Assembly (NCBI GenBank): GCA_964461435.1
Contig: CAYWUI010000027.1
Span: forward strand, 1 to 42,709
Direction of reading: 5' to 3'
From: G020354785 sp964461435
GTDB taxonomy: Bacteria; Bacteroidota; Bacteroidia; Bacteroidales; UBA10428
DNA length: 42,709 bases
Made by a program: the position numbers and the translations under genes. The notes below the pieces were generated by a model. The model saw only the letters and a program-made list of their open reading frames with translations, did not search any database and had not been told where the DNA came from. Of the stretch, positions 1 to 9,468 are shown piece by piece (position 1 is the stretch's first letter; each line of letters starts with the position of its first letter).

Positions 1-961
1 TCCCTGCCCTGTGATGTTTCTTCAATACCGGTACATTAATCATATACTCGGCATCTATGTAAGATTGGGGTAAAGGATTCGGATCGCTGCCATCGCTCCA
101 GAATATAGCATCATTATGAGGCGTTACAGCAGTTCTGCCTGCACCGTATCCCCAGTAAGTTACATTGGGAAATGCTGCATCACATTTATCAAAAGTCGCA
201 TCGGGCATAGAGCAGTTAGGATCACCAATACTAATATCGCTTTGGGCAACGCCGACTACATTTATCAATTGATTAAGTAATGCGTAACATAGTTGTGGAG
301 AAGTGTTTACTCCATTCAACCCATAATTTATTGCATTATTGTTAATTTTAATTACAATTTTCTCACCAGCTTGATAACCAACATTACCTTTACCGTGTTG
401 AGCATTATAATATTTGAAAATTGTGTCCCATGCATCTGCATCAGATTCTTTTTCAGTATATAATTGCAGAACTTCTGACAACATATTACTTACTACTCCC
501 TGGTTCGTATTATCATCCTGAAACCAATAGTCATTAAAGGTATTTGAGAAATTCTCATTTGTGGCATCTACATCATGAATCCATGCAACCCTGCCTGGGA
601 AAATACCTTTCCCAACACCTATCGGTTGATTAGCACCCATAAAAGCAGTTGACATATATGATGCTCTTGCCTTCTGGTTATTCAGCGTGGCGGTTATCAG
701 ACTTAAAGCAATTCCCAGCAATAAGGTTATTGTAAATAAAACGTATTTAGCTTCCCATAGTAATTTTCTTGCTTTTTTAAAAACAAGCGTTGTTGACGTC
801 AAACTCATCACATATAATACAAAGGATGCTGCTAAAGGCATGGATGCCCTGATACAAGGATAATTTACCCGGCTGGGTTTAGGAATGACACGGATAAGAA
901 ACCAAATCAATGCTGCCAATCCTATAAAAGGAAATAATAGTTTTTTAATTTTCTTTTTCAT
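1..961 (-). CDS. DUF362 domain protein, membrane-anchored, 3' end outside window
   Basis: The reading frame is open from an ATG at 961 to the window edge, giving about 320 residues with no stop. The N-terminus is basic (MKKKIKKLLF) and followed by hydrophobic stretches near residues 8-23, 38-55 and 70-88, so it is probably membrane anchored. The later part carries GRVAWIHDVDATN, HGKGNVGYQAGEKIVIKIN and a VPVLKKHH segment. These resemble DUF362 proteins of Bacteroidota; in other members of that family the domain can accompany iron-sulfur motifs. No cysteine cluster is seen in the visible part. Function is unknown. The start is supported by a TAAGTTTG -7 box 38 bases upstream. Family assignment is from recall of motifs. 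Confidence 0.7.
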   Translation of the reverse strand, partial: MKKKIKKLLFPFIGLAALIWFLIRVIPKPSRVNYPCIRASMPLAASFVLYVMSLTSTTLVFKKARKLLWEAKYVLFTITLLLGIALSLITATLNNQKARASYMSTAFMGANQPIGVGKGIFPGRVAWIHDVDATNENFSNTFNDYWFQDDNTNQGVVSNMLSEVLQLYTEKESDADAWDTIFKYYNAQHGKGNVGYQAGEKIVIKINNNAINYGLNGVNTSPQLCYALLNQLINVVGVAQSDISIGDPNCSMPDATFDKCDAAFPNVTYWGYGAGRTAVTPHNDAIFWSDGSDPNPLPQSYIDAEYMINVPVLKKHHRAG

Positions 962-998
962 TTTAGACTTTCTATTGGTTAATAAATCAGATATATTA

Positions 999-1006
999 CA
1001 AACTTA
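999..1006 (-). promoter_or_regulatory. -7 box upstream of the DUF362 gene
   Basis: On the minus strand this reads TAAGTTTG, matching the Bacteroidota TAnnTTTG -7 consensus. It lies 38 bases before the ATG at 961. No clear -33 TTTG is found at the expected distance. Confidence 0.4.
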
Positions 1007-1148
1007 ATAAATTACCAGCTTAAAAATCTCGAGTTAAAGGAGCAAGTTACACAAAATGATTTTAAAGGAAAAAAATTTAACATAAATTCGCGAACTTATA
1101 CGCAAGGTTCATTTTTATAGTTAATTTGTTCGTGAATTGAATAACTGG

Positions 1149-3569
1149 CTACTTCTTAACCAGCTTGTAATAAGACGGGTATCCTTTTCCGGGTTTTATC
1201 TCAACAATATAAACACCCCGGCTGAAGTTTGATATGTCAATTGCAACGTTGTTGCCAGCCTGCATCGTTTTAATTTTCTCTCCTGTTAAAGTAAAGATAT
1301 TGACTAAATATTCTGAGGCATCAGTTTTAATATTTACTATATTAATAGCCGGATTCGGATAAATAATGAAACTATTGTCATTACTGTCAGCAGTATAAAG
1401 AGATTGTGACACATCGTCCATTTCGTTGTAAACTTCAACATTCTCAAAATTGTCCAGTTTACCGCCGTCTGCGGAAAATATTTCATCACCGTGGTATGAT
1501 ATAAAGATCGTTTCATCCTTAACTACCGGCGTTAGTAAGTTCAATACAAGGGTTGAAGGATCATTTTCTTTAATTTCAACAGACTCAACCAGGATATCCT
1601 TAAAATTACTAACTATTTCAAAGACCGAAGTGCTATAATCGATGTCTTCCATTTCCTTGTTAAAATATAATTCTATCGAATTGCCCGGATAGGGGACGAG
1701 GGAGGAATAAAGTTCAGGTGGTGAACCAGCAGCCGAATTTGCGAGGGAATCAATCCCGTATCCGTATTCGAATAGCGGATGATAGTCCGGGTCGCCATAG
1801 TTTATAGGAATCTGATCCATAGATGCGGGCCATGTATGTGAAAGCTTTCCGGCAGGCTGAAAATCACCGAAAAGGACATCTGCTATTCCCTGTCCCTCTG
1901 TTCCGGGAAGCCATGCAGCAATAATGGCATCGCTAAAAGGTATAATGTTATTAATAATAAGGGGACGGCCTGAAATTATGATTACTATTACCGGAATTCC
2001 TCTTGCTTTTACTGTTTTAATCAATTCCACATCAGCATCGCTCAAATACAGTGAAGAACGGTCTCCACTGTATTCTGCATATGGAAACTCACCGACGACT
2101 GCAACAGCAACATCAGCATTGGCCGGATCGTCACCGTATCTTGAATAAATAACTTGTGAGCTGGAGACCGTATTCCGGATAGCTTCAAGTATTGTAGTTC
2201 CATCAGTTACTATTCCCGAGGAACCTTGCCAGGAGATTGTCCATCCCCCGCATTGAATGCCAATATTATCGGATTTTGATCCGGCAACAAGAATTGTCTT
2301 ATCATTTTTTTCAAGAGGAAGAACATTGTCTTTCTTTTTTAACAGGACCAATGACTGGCGTACACATTCCCTCGCTATCTCCCTGTGTTCACTGGAGCCT
2401 ATAAGATGCATCATATTCCTGTTAGTATAAGGTTCTTCAAATAATTTCAATTTGAACTTAATTCTCAGAATACGTCTTACAGCATCATCAATTCTTGAAA
2501 TCGGGACTTCGCCTTCATTTACAAGGGATATTAAGTTCTGAATAAAACCCTGATAATTAGATGCAATCATTCCCATATCAATGCCGGCATTAATGCTCAT
2601 TCCAATTGCAGTCCTGTAGTTCTCGTGTACATAATTTATTCCATTCCAGTCGGAAATGACAATTCCTTCAAATCCAAGTTCATCTTTCAATACATCAGTA
2701 ATCAGGTATTTATTACCGTGCATACTGATTCCGTTCCAGCTGCTGTAGGATACCATTACTGATCCCACCCCTTGATTTACTGCTGCAATATATCCCGGGA
2801 GATGAATTTCCCTGAGAGTTTCTTCATCAAAGACTGCATTTCCCCGGTCAATTCCGCCATAGGTTCCACCATCGGCAAGGTAATGCTTTGTACAGGCCAG
2901 AATTGTTGTACTGTCACCTAAGCTTTCTCCCAGACTGTCACCCTGAAATCCCCTGATTGCAGCGGCTGCAAATTCTTCTGCAAGTTCAGGGGTTTCCCCA
3001 AATCCCTCATAGGTCCTTCCCCAGCGTTCGTCACGGGGAACGGCAATACACGGACCAAAGGTCCAGTCAATCCCTGTTGCTGCAACTTCAAAAGCGGTTA
3101 CCCTGGCTGCCTCTTCCATAAGTTCAGGATTCCTGGTGCATCCCATACCAATATTGTGGGGGAAAATTACGGAATTTACCAGATTATTATGCCCGTGAAC
3201 AGCATCTGTTCCATAGATAACAGGTATCTTAAGACGGGTCTGCAAAGCATACGACTGGTAACTATCATACATATCGGCCCAGCCTTCCGGGGTGTTATTA
3301 CTTGGGCCTCCTCCTCCGCCGTTTAATAAAGATCCGAGGTAATAATCCCTTATATCCGAATTACTACTTAGAGCCAGACGATTGGCCTGCACCATTTGTC
3401 CCACTTTCTCTTCCAGAGTCATCCGTCCCAGCAGATCTTCAACCCGCTCTTCAACAGAATAGGATGTATCGAGGTAGATCTGCGCATATGCGCTATTCTT
3501 GAAAATAATAAAAAGTGCAAAAAGAGAATAAAGAAGAATTTTTATCTTCTTAATAGGAATTCTTTTCAT
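1149..3569 (-). CDS. secreted GH3 beta-glucosidase-type enzyme with T9SS sorting domain
   Basis: About 806 residues from the ATG at 3569. The frame extends to a TTG at 3593, but the ATG gives a normal signal peptide: a KKIK-rich start, a hydrophobic core and an AYAQ cleavage site. The GH3 N-terminal domain contains the nucleophile motif GIVISDW with Asp about residue 307, plus KHYLADGG. The GH3 C-terminal domain follows at roughly 400-620. An Ig-like region (about 630-725) leads to a C-terminal type A T9SS domain beginning IIYPNPA and ending YYKLVKK. GH3 enzymes release terminal sugars from beta-glucosides or beta-xylosides; the exact substrate cannot be read here. The protein is probably exported by Sec and then T9SS to the cell surface. 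It lies 107 bases downstream of the ATPase on the same strand. Confidence 0.92.
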   Translation of the reverse strand: MKRIPIKKIKILLYSLFALFIIFKNSAYAQIYLDTSYSVEERVEDLLGRMTLEEKVGQMVQANRLALSSNSDIRDYYLGSLLNGGGGGPSNNTPEGWADMYDSYQSYALQTRLKIPVIYGTDAVHGHNNLVNSVIFPHNIGMGCTRNPELMEEAARVTAFEVAATGIDWTFGPCIAVPRDERWGRTYEGFGETPELAEEFAAAAIRGFQGDSLGESLGDSTTILACTKHYLADGGTYGGIDRGNAVFDEETLREIHLPGYIAAVNQGVGSVMVSYSSWNGISMHGNKYLITDVLKDELGFEGIVISDWNGINYVHENYRTAIGMSINAGIDMGMIASNYQGFIQNLISLVNEGEVPISRIDDAVRRILRIKFKLKLFEEPYTNRNMMHLIGSSEHREIARECVRQSLVLLKKKDNVLPLEKNDKTILVAGSKSDNIGIQCGGWTISWQGSSGIVTDGTTILEAIRNTVSSSQVIYSRYGDDPANADVAVAVVGEFPYAEYSGDRSSLYLSDADVELIKTVKARGIPVIVIIISGRPLIINNIIPFSDAIIAAWLPGTEGQGIADVLFGDFQPAGKLSHTWPASMDQIPINYGDPDYHPLFEYGYGIDSLANSAAGSPPELYSSLVPYPGNSIELYFNKEMEDIDYSTSVFEIVSNFKDILVESVEIKENDPSTLVLNLLTPVVKDETIFISYHGDEIFSADGGKLDNFENVEVYNEMDDVSQSLYTADSNDNSFIIYPNPAINIVNIKTDASEYLVNIFTLTGEKIKTMQAGNNVAIDISNFSRGVYIVEIKPGKGYPSYYKLVKK

Positions 3570-3676
3570 TTTTTTGTAATAAGGCCGGTCCAATATATAT
3601 GATAACTATCCCTTATAATACCCTATTGTGACTATGATTTGAATGGAAGACCTTTCTTATATTGTCAGAAAGGAAT

Positions 3677-4831
3677 TTAAAATTTAATTGTTCTGCCCGG
3701 GACAAGGCTTTTTAAAAATAATTCACATGGTATACATAATATATTCCCTTTTTTTAGTTTTTCATACCCCCGATATAGTATAATACAATGGGCTTCAGGA
3801 TAATCCTCTTTAAAAGATATCAAGCCTTTTAAATTTTTTAATCTTATGTCTTTTGACTGTTTTACTTCTATTGCCCATATTCCGTCCGGCCCATATATTA
3901 TAAAATCAACTTCAATGCCTGCTCTTGTTCTCCAGAAATATATTTGATTTCTATTTTCACTATAAGCATTCCATGCTATAAGATTTTGTAAAACAAGCGT
4001 TTCCAAAGCTGAGCCCTCAATTTCATGTGGCCTGTCAAGCGTTCCGGAAGGCCTTAATGCTTTGAATACGCCTGTATCAAAAAAATAAAATTTCGGATGT
4101 GAAATTAAATGTTTTTTTGCTTTTTTGGTAAAAACCTGAAGCGTATGTGCAACCATAAGATCGTTTAAAACTGATAAATAACCTTCCACTGCCTTTCTTC
4201 CAACCTGGCATTCCCGGGCTATCTCTGAAGAATTTATTATGCTGGCATTCGAGAAGCTTATTACCTCAAGAAACCGGCTGAAGTCACCGATATTCCGGAC
4301 CAGGCCCTCCATCTTTATTTCTTCGCTCAGGTATAAGGATACATATGCTTTTAATGATTCAACGGGTTTTTTAGAATTTACAATTAAAGGGATAAGTCCG
4401 TATTGCATTGCATTCTCAATATTAAAGATATCGCCCAGTTCGGAAGCAATAAAAGGGTGCAGTGTTTTCAGTATTGCTCTTCCAGCCAGTAAATCTATTC
4501 CTGTTCTCTTTAGTTTCCTTGAACTTGATCCTGTTAGAATGAATCTGATTTCTTTTTTTTCTTCAATAAGCTGGTGGATAATATCCAAAATTACCGGCAC
4601 TTTTTGAATTTCATCAATTATAACTATCTTTTTGTCCGGATTACCTTCGATGATTTCTCTTAGTCTTTCAGGTCTTGCAGAATATAATCTGAACAGATCG
4701 GGGGACAGCAAATCTATATATAATGCTTCCTTAAATTGCATTTTAAGCCAGGTGGATTTTCCTGTTCCGCGCGGACCAAAAAGAAAAAAACTTACCCCCG
4801 GGTCATTAAAAAATCGATTTTTAATCTCCAT
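3677..4831 (-). CDS. AAA_14 ATPase with DUF4143 C-terminal domain
   Basis: 384 residues. The Walker A loop FGPRGTGKST is at about 18-27, Walker B is IVIIDEIQK, and a sensor-like LTGSSSRKL follows. A winged-helix-like middle region (SEIARECQVGRKAV) leads to a DUF4143 domain whose end carries GIEVDF...WAIEVKQ, which resembles the D-(E)xK core of PD-(D/E)XK nucleases. Such ATPases are common, often strain-variable genes in Bacteroidota and Archaea; their cellular role is unsettled, and links to toxin-antitoxin or DNA-associated functions are only suggested. There is no partner gene: it stands alone between a GH3 and a divergent GH78 gene. A promoter-like -33/-7 pair lies 30 bases upstream of the ATG. 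Confidence 0.85.
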   Translation of the reverse strand: MEIKNRFFNDPGVSFFLFGPRGTGKSTWLKMQFKEALYIDLLSPDLFRLYSARPERLREIIEGNPDKKIVIIDEIQKVPVILDIIHQLIEEKKEIRFILTGSSSRKLKRTGIDLLAGRAILKTLHPFIASELGDIFNIENAMQYGLIPLIVNSKKPVESLKAYVSLYLSEEIKMEGLVRNIGDFSRFLEVISFSNASIINSSEIARECQVGRKAVEGYLSVLNDLMVAHTLQVFTKKAKKHLISHPKFYFFDTGVFKALRPSGTLDRPHEIEGSALETLVLQNLIAWNAYSENRNQIYFWRTRAGIEVDFIIYGPDGIWAIEVKQSKDIRLKNLKGLISFKEDYPEAHCIILYRGYEKLKKGNILCIPCELFLKSLVPGRTIKF

Positions 4832-4860
4832 TTATGCTTCCTTTTTGGATATATCACATC

Positions 4861-4892
4861 CAAATTTACGTTAATTAAATGAAATATTTCAA
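4861..4892 (-). promoter_or_regulatory. Bacteroidota-type promoter for the ATPase gene
   Basis: Minus strand TAAATTTG (4861-4868) matches the -7 consensus. TTG (4890-4892) lies 21 bases upstream, within the usual spacing for a -33 element. The box is 29 bases from the ATG at 4831. Confidence 0.5.
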
Positions 4893-4950
4893 TTATTGTT
4901 GATTTTTTTCTATTGTAAAAAATTTCAGTGCTTTCGTGAGGGATTTAAAG

Positions 4951-4958
4951 TAAATTTG
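4951..4958 (+). promoter_or_regulatory. -7 box upstream of the rhamnosidase gene
   Basis: TAAATTTG matches TAnnTTTG exactly. It lies 95 bases before the ATG at 5054, implying a leader of roughly 85-90 bases. The -33 region (TTTC, 4932-4935) is weak. It is divergent from the ATPase promoter, with about 60 bases between the two -7 boxes. Confidence 0.4.
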
Positions 4959-5053
4959 TAAAAAGCAGGAAAAGGAGATTTATAATTAGAGCAATGTAGT
5001 TTCTGAAATAAAAAGATTATGTTTTTATAGTTTTTATTTATATTTTTCTGATT

Positions 5054-7714
5054 ATGAAAAAAATCATATTAATACTCTTTTCATTAAATACACTTAGTTT
5101 ATACACACAGCAATTATGTGTTGATAAACTCCGCTGTGAGTACAAGGAAAACCCGCTGGGACTGGACATACCTAATCCCAGGTTATGCTGGCAAATATCA
5201 GTTGATACTGTTACCAGCAGTATTCTGCAGGAAGCATACAGGATACAGGTTACGGTTGATAATCCGGAATTCAACGATAGTACTGGACTATTATGGGATA
5301 CTGAAAAGATCAATAGCGAACAGTCTGTTCATGTTAAATACAATGGAAATGAGTTATCTCCAGAAACCAGGTACTACTGGAGGGTGAAGGTATGGGATAA
5401 CCACGGCAGAGAAAGCGAATGGAGCAATCCGGCTTACTGGGAAACCGGACTCACTGACACTACCTGCTGGCTGGCAAAATGGATTATACCTGATCTTAAA
5501 GAAGATGAAGAAACAGACAATCCTTCCCCTTTGCTCCGAAAAGAATTTCAACTAAAAAAAAACATAAAAAAAGCAAGGTTGTACATAACCTCAAGGGGAC
5601 TTTATCTTGCATCGATAAACGGGAAGCCGGTAACCGAAAATGTTTTTACACCAGGATGGACAAGCTATAATAAGAGATTGCAGTACCAGGTATATGATGT
5701 TACAGGCCTCCTGCAGCAAGGTCCGAATACAGCCGGTGTAATGATGGGAGACGGATGGTACCGCGGCCGCTTTGGCTTTGGTAAAGAAAGAAGAAACTTT
5801 TATGGAACCAGGCTTGCCCTGTTGTATCAGCTTGAAATTGAACTTGAAAATGGTGAAAAGAAAATCATTCTGTCCGATCAAACATGGAAATCATTTGCAG
5901 GGCCTGTAAGGATGTCAAGCATATATGATGGGGAAACCTATGATGCACATTATGAAATTGCAAATTGGGATACACCGGAATATGATGATAAAATGTGGCA
6001 GGGCGTGAAAACAGCTGCATTTCCGAAAAAAAATATTGTGCCGACAAGCGGGATGCCTGTAAAACGGATTGAAGAATTAAAACCCGTTAAAAAAATCATC
6101 ACTCCCAATAATGAGCTGGTTTTTGATTTTGGACAGAACCTTGTAGGAAGGGTAAAGATCAGGCTAAAAGGCAACAAGGATGATACCATCACGATTTTTC
6201 ATGCAGAGGTACTTGACATGGATGGGAATTTTTATACTGATAATTTACGTTCTGCCAGACAAAAAGTGGAATACATTTTTAAAGATAACCGGGAGATAGA
6301 ATACGAACCTTATTTTACATTCCAGGGGTTCAGGTTTATCCGTATTGAGAATTTTCCCGGTGAAGTTAATAAAGAGAACGTCACGGCTGTTGTGATACAT
6401 TCAGAGATGGAACAAACGGGTCATTTCGAATGCTCTGACTCACTGGTAAATCAACTGCAAAGTAATATACAATGGGGACAGAAGGGAAATTTTCTGGATG
6501 TTCCTACCGATTGCCCCCAGCGTGATGAGCGTATGGGCTGGACCGGCGATGCACAGGCATTTGCCAGCACTGCCATGTTCAATTATAATACGGCCGCCTT
6601 TTATAGCAAATGGCTGAAAGACCTGGAAGCCGACCAGTATGAAAACGGAAGCGTTCCGTTTGTGATCCCTGATGTTTTATCCAGTGGGGGATCAACGGGC
6701 TGGGGCGATGTAGCTACAATTTTACCCTATACCCTGTATCTCAGATATGGTGACAAAAGGATACTTGAAGAACAGTATCTGAGCATGAAAAACTGGGTAG
6801 GGTTTCTTCATGGCCTTGCCGGAGATGACCTCATCATTGACAGCGGTTTTCATTACGGTGACTGGCTGTTTTTTATACATCCCACTGACTGGAACAATAA
6901 ACCGGGTTATACCGATATTGATTTTATCTCTACTGCCTTTTTCGCATACTCTTCGAAAATAATGGCAAACACAGCCAGAATTATTGAAAACAGAAAAGAT
7001 ATGGAAATATATGATCTTCTTTTTGATTCAATAAAGACGAATTTTCAAAATGAATTTATGACATCCTCAGGCAGACTTAGTTCGCATTCACAGACTGCCT
7101 ACAGTCTGGCATTATATTTTGATCTGGTACCGGACAATTTAAAAGAAAAAGCAGTAAGTTACCTTGTTGAAAACATCCGTAAAAGAGATTACCATCTGTC
7201 AACCGGCTTTTTGGGCACACCATATATATGTCATGTCCTTTCGGAGAATGGAAGAACAGATGTTGCCTATAAATTATTGATGCAAAAAACATATCCGTCA
7301 TGGCTTTATCCCGTTACCAGGGGTGCAACAACAATCTGGGAACGCTGGGACGGCATCAAACCTGATGGTAGCTTCCAGACTGCAGCTATGAACTCATTCA
7401 ACCATTATGCATACGGAGCTATCGGTGACTGGATGTATTCCGTAGTTGCCGGAATAAAGGCAGACAGGGATAACCCCGGGTACAAACATATCATCATTAA
7501 GCCCGAACCTGATACATTACTGACTTATGTCCGGGCAAGGTATGAGTCATTATACGGAACAATTGAATCATACTGGAAGACAGCGGAAGACAGCATTTAC
7601 CTGTCTGTAATAATTCCATCAAACACAAAAGCCATGATTTATTTGCCTTACTCAAATAAGAGATATGAAGTTGGATCAGGGAAATATGAATATCGTTATA
7701 AAATTGAACGCTGA
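5054..7714 (+). CDS. GH78 alpha-L-rhamnosidase
   Basis: 886 residues, with an N-terminal signal peptide (MKKIILILFSLNTLSLYTQ). The order is an N-terminal Ig-like/fibronectin-like domain (about 25-130), the Bac_rhamnosid_N beta-sandwich (about 150-310), the concanavalin-like domain (about 320-430) and an (alpha/alpha)6 catalytic barrel (about 435-780). The barrel holds the hallmark DCPQRDERMGWTGD at 486-499, with the likely general acid in RDER. A later TTIWERWDG supplies the probable base. GH78 enzymes hydrolyse terminal alpha-L-rhamnose from pectin, glycosides or exopolysaccharides. Unlike the GH3 and GH2 enzymes here it has no T9SS tail, so it is probably periplasmic. It is convergent with the GT4 gene. 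Confidence 0.93.
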   Translation: MKKIILILFSLNTLSLYTQQLCVDKLRCEYKENPLGLDIPNPRLCWQISVDTVTSSILQEAYRIQVTVDNPEFNDSTGLLWDTEKINSEQSVHVKYNGNELSPETRYYWRVKVWDNHGRESEWSNPAYWETGLTDTTCWLAKWIIPDLKEDEETDNPSPLLRKEFQLKKNIKKARLYITSRGLYLASINGKPVTENVFTPGWTSYNKRLQYQVYDVTGLLQQGPNTAGVMMGDGWYRGRFGFGKERRNFYGTRLALLYQLEIELENGEKKIILSDQTWKSFAGPVRMSSIYDGETYDAHYEIANWDTPEYDDKMWQGVKTAAFPKKNIVPTSGMPVKRIEELKPVKKIITPNNELVFDFGQNLVGRVKIRLKGNKDDTITIFHAEVLDMDGNFYTDNLRSARQKVEYIFKDNREIEYEPYFTFQGFRFIRIENFPGEVNKENVTAVVIHSEMEQTGHFECSDSLVNQLQSNIQWGQKGNFLDVPTDCPQRDERMGWTGDAQAFASTAMFNYNTAAFYSKWLKDLEADQYENGSVPFVIPDVLSSGGSTGWGDVATILPYTLYLRYGDKRILEEQYLSMKNWVGFLHGLAGDDLIIDSGFHYGDWLFFIHPTDWNNKPGYTDIDFISTAFFAYSSKIMANTARIIENRKDMEIYDLLFDSIKTNFQNEFMTSSGRLSSHSQTAYSLALYFDLVPDNLKEKAVSYLVENIRKRDYHLSTGFLGTPYICHVLSENGRTDVAYKLLMQKTYPSWLYPVTRGATTIWERWDGIKPDGSFQTAAMNSFNHYAYGAIGDWMYSVVAGIKADRDNPGYKHIIIKPEPDTLLTYVRARYESLYGTIESYWKTAEDSIYLSVIIPSNTKAMIYLPYSNKRYEVGSGKYEYRYKIER

Positions 7715-7716
7715 AC

Positions 7717-7731
7717 CTTGTCCGGTACAAG
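7717..7731. terminator. small hairpin between convergent genes
   Basis: CTTGT and ACAAG form a 5-bp stem with a 5-base loop, located in the 22 bases separating the two stop codons. There is no T run, so a terminator role is only a guess from position. Confidence 0.2.
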
Positions 7732-7736
7732 CTATG

Positions 7737-9032
7737 CTAACCGGCCTTCCGGTAAGCGAGCCTGTAATATATATCGCGGATTTTTCTGGCTGTGTCAGTC
7801 CATTTTAAGCTCATAGCTTCCTGCGTTGCCCTGGCGGTCATCATATCTTTTATTCCGCTATAGTTCAGTGTGGCATATATAGCATCGGCAAGCCTGTCAA
7901 CATCCCAGAAGTCAATTTTAATAGCATGTTTAATGACTTCCGATACACCTGACTGTTTCGAGATTATTACAGGCACACCACTTTGTAGTGCTTCAAGAGA
8001 GCTTATGCCAAAAGGTTCGGATACAGAGGGCATGACGTATAAATCGCTCATCCCATACATCCTGTAAACATCGTCGCCCCTCAGGAATCCGGTAAAGTGA
8101 AACCTGTCGGATATTCCCAGGGAGGCGACATACCTTATAAGCTTTTCCATAAGATCACCCGTGCCTGCCATGACAAACCTTACATTATTTGTCTTTTTCA
8201 GGATTTTATATGCTGCATCAATAAAATATGCAGGACCCTTCTGGCTGGTTATCCTGCCCAGGAATGTAACTATCCTGTCATTTGTGGATGATCTGCATAT
8301 ACCCGGGGTGTTATTCAACGGCTCTGCGGCATTATGTACCGTTATTACTTTATCCGGACTGATACCATAACGTTTTATTACTATGTTCCTTGTAAAGTCG
8401 CTGACTGTTATTACAAGGTCAGCTTCCTGCATGCCCCTTTTTTCAAGGCTGTAGACTTTTTTATTGGGATGCTCTCCCGAGCGGTCGTATTCCGTGGCAT
8501 GAACATGCGCTATAAGAGGCTTGCCTGATATTCTTTTTGCTTCAATTCCTGCCTGGAATGTCAGCCAGTCATGCGCATGAATTATGTCGGGGTCCTCTTT
8601 TTTTGCGATCTCCGATGATACCATACCGAACCTGTAAATCTCATCAAAAAGGCTGTCGCCATATTTACCTGAAAAATCAATTTTGTTTGAAGGAGTGTTT
8701 TTCACCGGATTTTTTAATGCGGCCTTTTTTTCTTTTATTAAACATTTGTACTGCTCCGGGGAGATATAAGCGGAGACATGTGAATATAGTTCATGGTATT
8801 TATGCCTGCAGAGTTTTTTAATCCGGTCTACTATTTCTTTTGGCAGTTCAACATCACTGGCACCAATAAGTTTGATACCGGTTTTGTTTTCATCACCAAA
8901 TGTTTTGGGCACAACAAAAGTAATGTTGACATCATCAAAAGAAACAAGTCCTTTTGTTAGTCCATAGCAGGCAGTTCCTAATCCGCCCGTTATATGAGGA
9001 GGGTACTCCCAGCCGAACATCAGTATTTTCAC
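7737..9032 (-). CDS. GT4-family glycosyltransferase, glycogen/starch synthase-like
   Basis: 431 residues starting with GTG at 9032. The N-terminal Rossmann half begins MKILMFGWEYPPHITGGLGT, where the GGLG loop resembles the ADP-glucose loop of glycogen synthases. DIIHAHDW and LIAHVHATEYDRSG follow. The C-terminal half has VTFLGRITSQKGP, VMAGTGD and the GT4 E-x7-E signature in EPFGISSLEALQ. In Bacteroidota close relatives often sit with GH57 amylase and debranching genes and are thought to act in alpha-glucan synthesis. No such partners are next to it here. It is predicted cytoplasmic. The GT4 fold is certain; glycogen synthesis is inference. Confidence 0.85.
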   Translation of the reverse strand: MKILMFGWEYPPHITGGLGTACYGLTKGLVSFDDVNITFVVPKTFGDENKTGIKLIGASDVELPKEIVDRIKKLCRHKYHELYSHVSAYISPEQYKCLIKEKKAALKNPVKNTPSNKIDFSGKYGDSLFDEIYRFGMVSSEIAKKEDPDIIHAHDWLTFQAGIEAKRISGKPLIAHVHATEYDRSGEHPNKKVYSLEKRGMQEADLVITVSDFTRNIVIKRYGISPDKVITVHNAAEPLNNTPGICRSSTNDRIVTFLGRITSQKGPAYFIDAAYKILKKTNNVRFVMAGTGDLMEKLIRYVASLGISDRFHFTGFLRGDDVYRMYGMSDLYVMPSVSEPFGISSLEALQSGVPVIISKQSGVSEVIKHAIKIDFWDVDRLADAIYATLNYSGIKDMMTARATQEAMSLKWTDTARKIRDIYYRLAYRKAG

Positions 9033-9231
9033 GTCTAACGATATTCTATAAGTATAATATCAAGTTACAAAATTCCATTGAATAAATAAGCGGGTTGATA
9101 CAGTTTTTATCTGGCAATTTCGATGATATTCATCACCTTTTCAGAAAATGCGAATATTATTTGGTTAAGAAGTTTTATTTAAAAACTTCCTGTAATTTTA
9201 TATATTGTAAGGGATTGGACGGAAGGTCGAA

Positions 9232-9438
9232 TCATTTATTGATTATTACATACCTCCTGGCTAATTGCCTGTTATTTGTCCGTAGCCTTATTATATTAAT
9301 GCCATCATTGATGTTCATGCCGGAATAATTCCAGTCTATTTTGTGCCTTCCGGCAACCAGGTTTTTATCAGCGATTGTGCTGACAATCCTTCCGTTGAGA
9401 TCCAAAATATCTATTACAGCTCTTCCGTTAACAGTGAT
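9232..9438 (-). pseudogene. orphan T9SS C-terminal sorting domain, cargo gene remnant
   Basis: The minus strand reads open from a stop just above 9438 to a TGA at 9232-9234 and has no start codon. It translates to about 68 residues including AVIDILDLNGRIVSTI, then a GRHKIDW segment, then GMNINDGINIIRLRT, ending RRYVIINK. This is the order of a type A T9SS sorting domain (IYDLxGR, AGxHxIxWD, LxxGxYxxRL, and a final basic hydrophobic strand). The YPNP opening motif and the whole enzymatic part are missing. The copy appears to be what is left of a deleted secreted protein. The rest of the 9033-9468 interval shows no gene. Confidence 0.75.
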
Positions 9439-9468
9439 TTAGTTGCGTAAAATTTTCGGATTGCTTTA

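Noticed and set aside
3570..3593. Upstream TTG start for the GH3 gene
   Set aside because: The ATG at 3569 gives a standard signal peptide; the TTG adds eight residues with no support.
7717..7731. Strong bidirectional terminator between GH78 and GT4
   Set aside because: The stem is only 5 bp with no T run; listed only as a weak hairpin.
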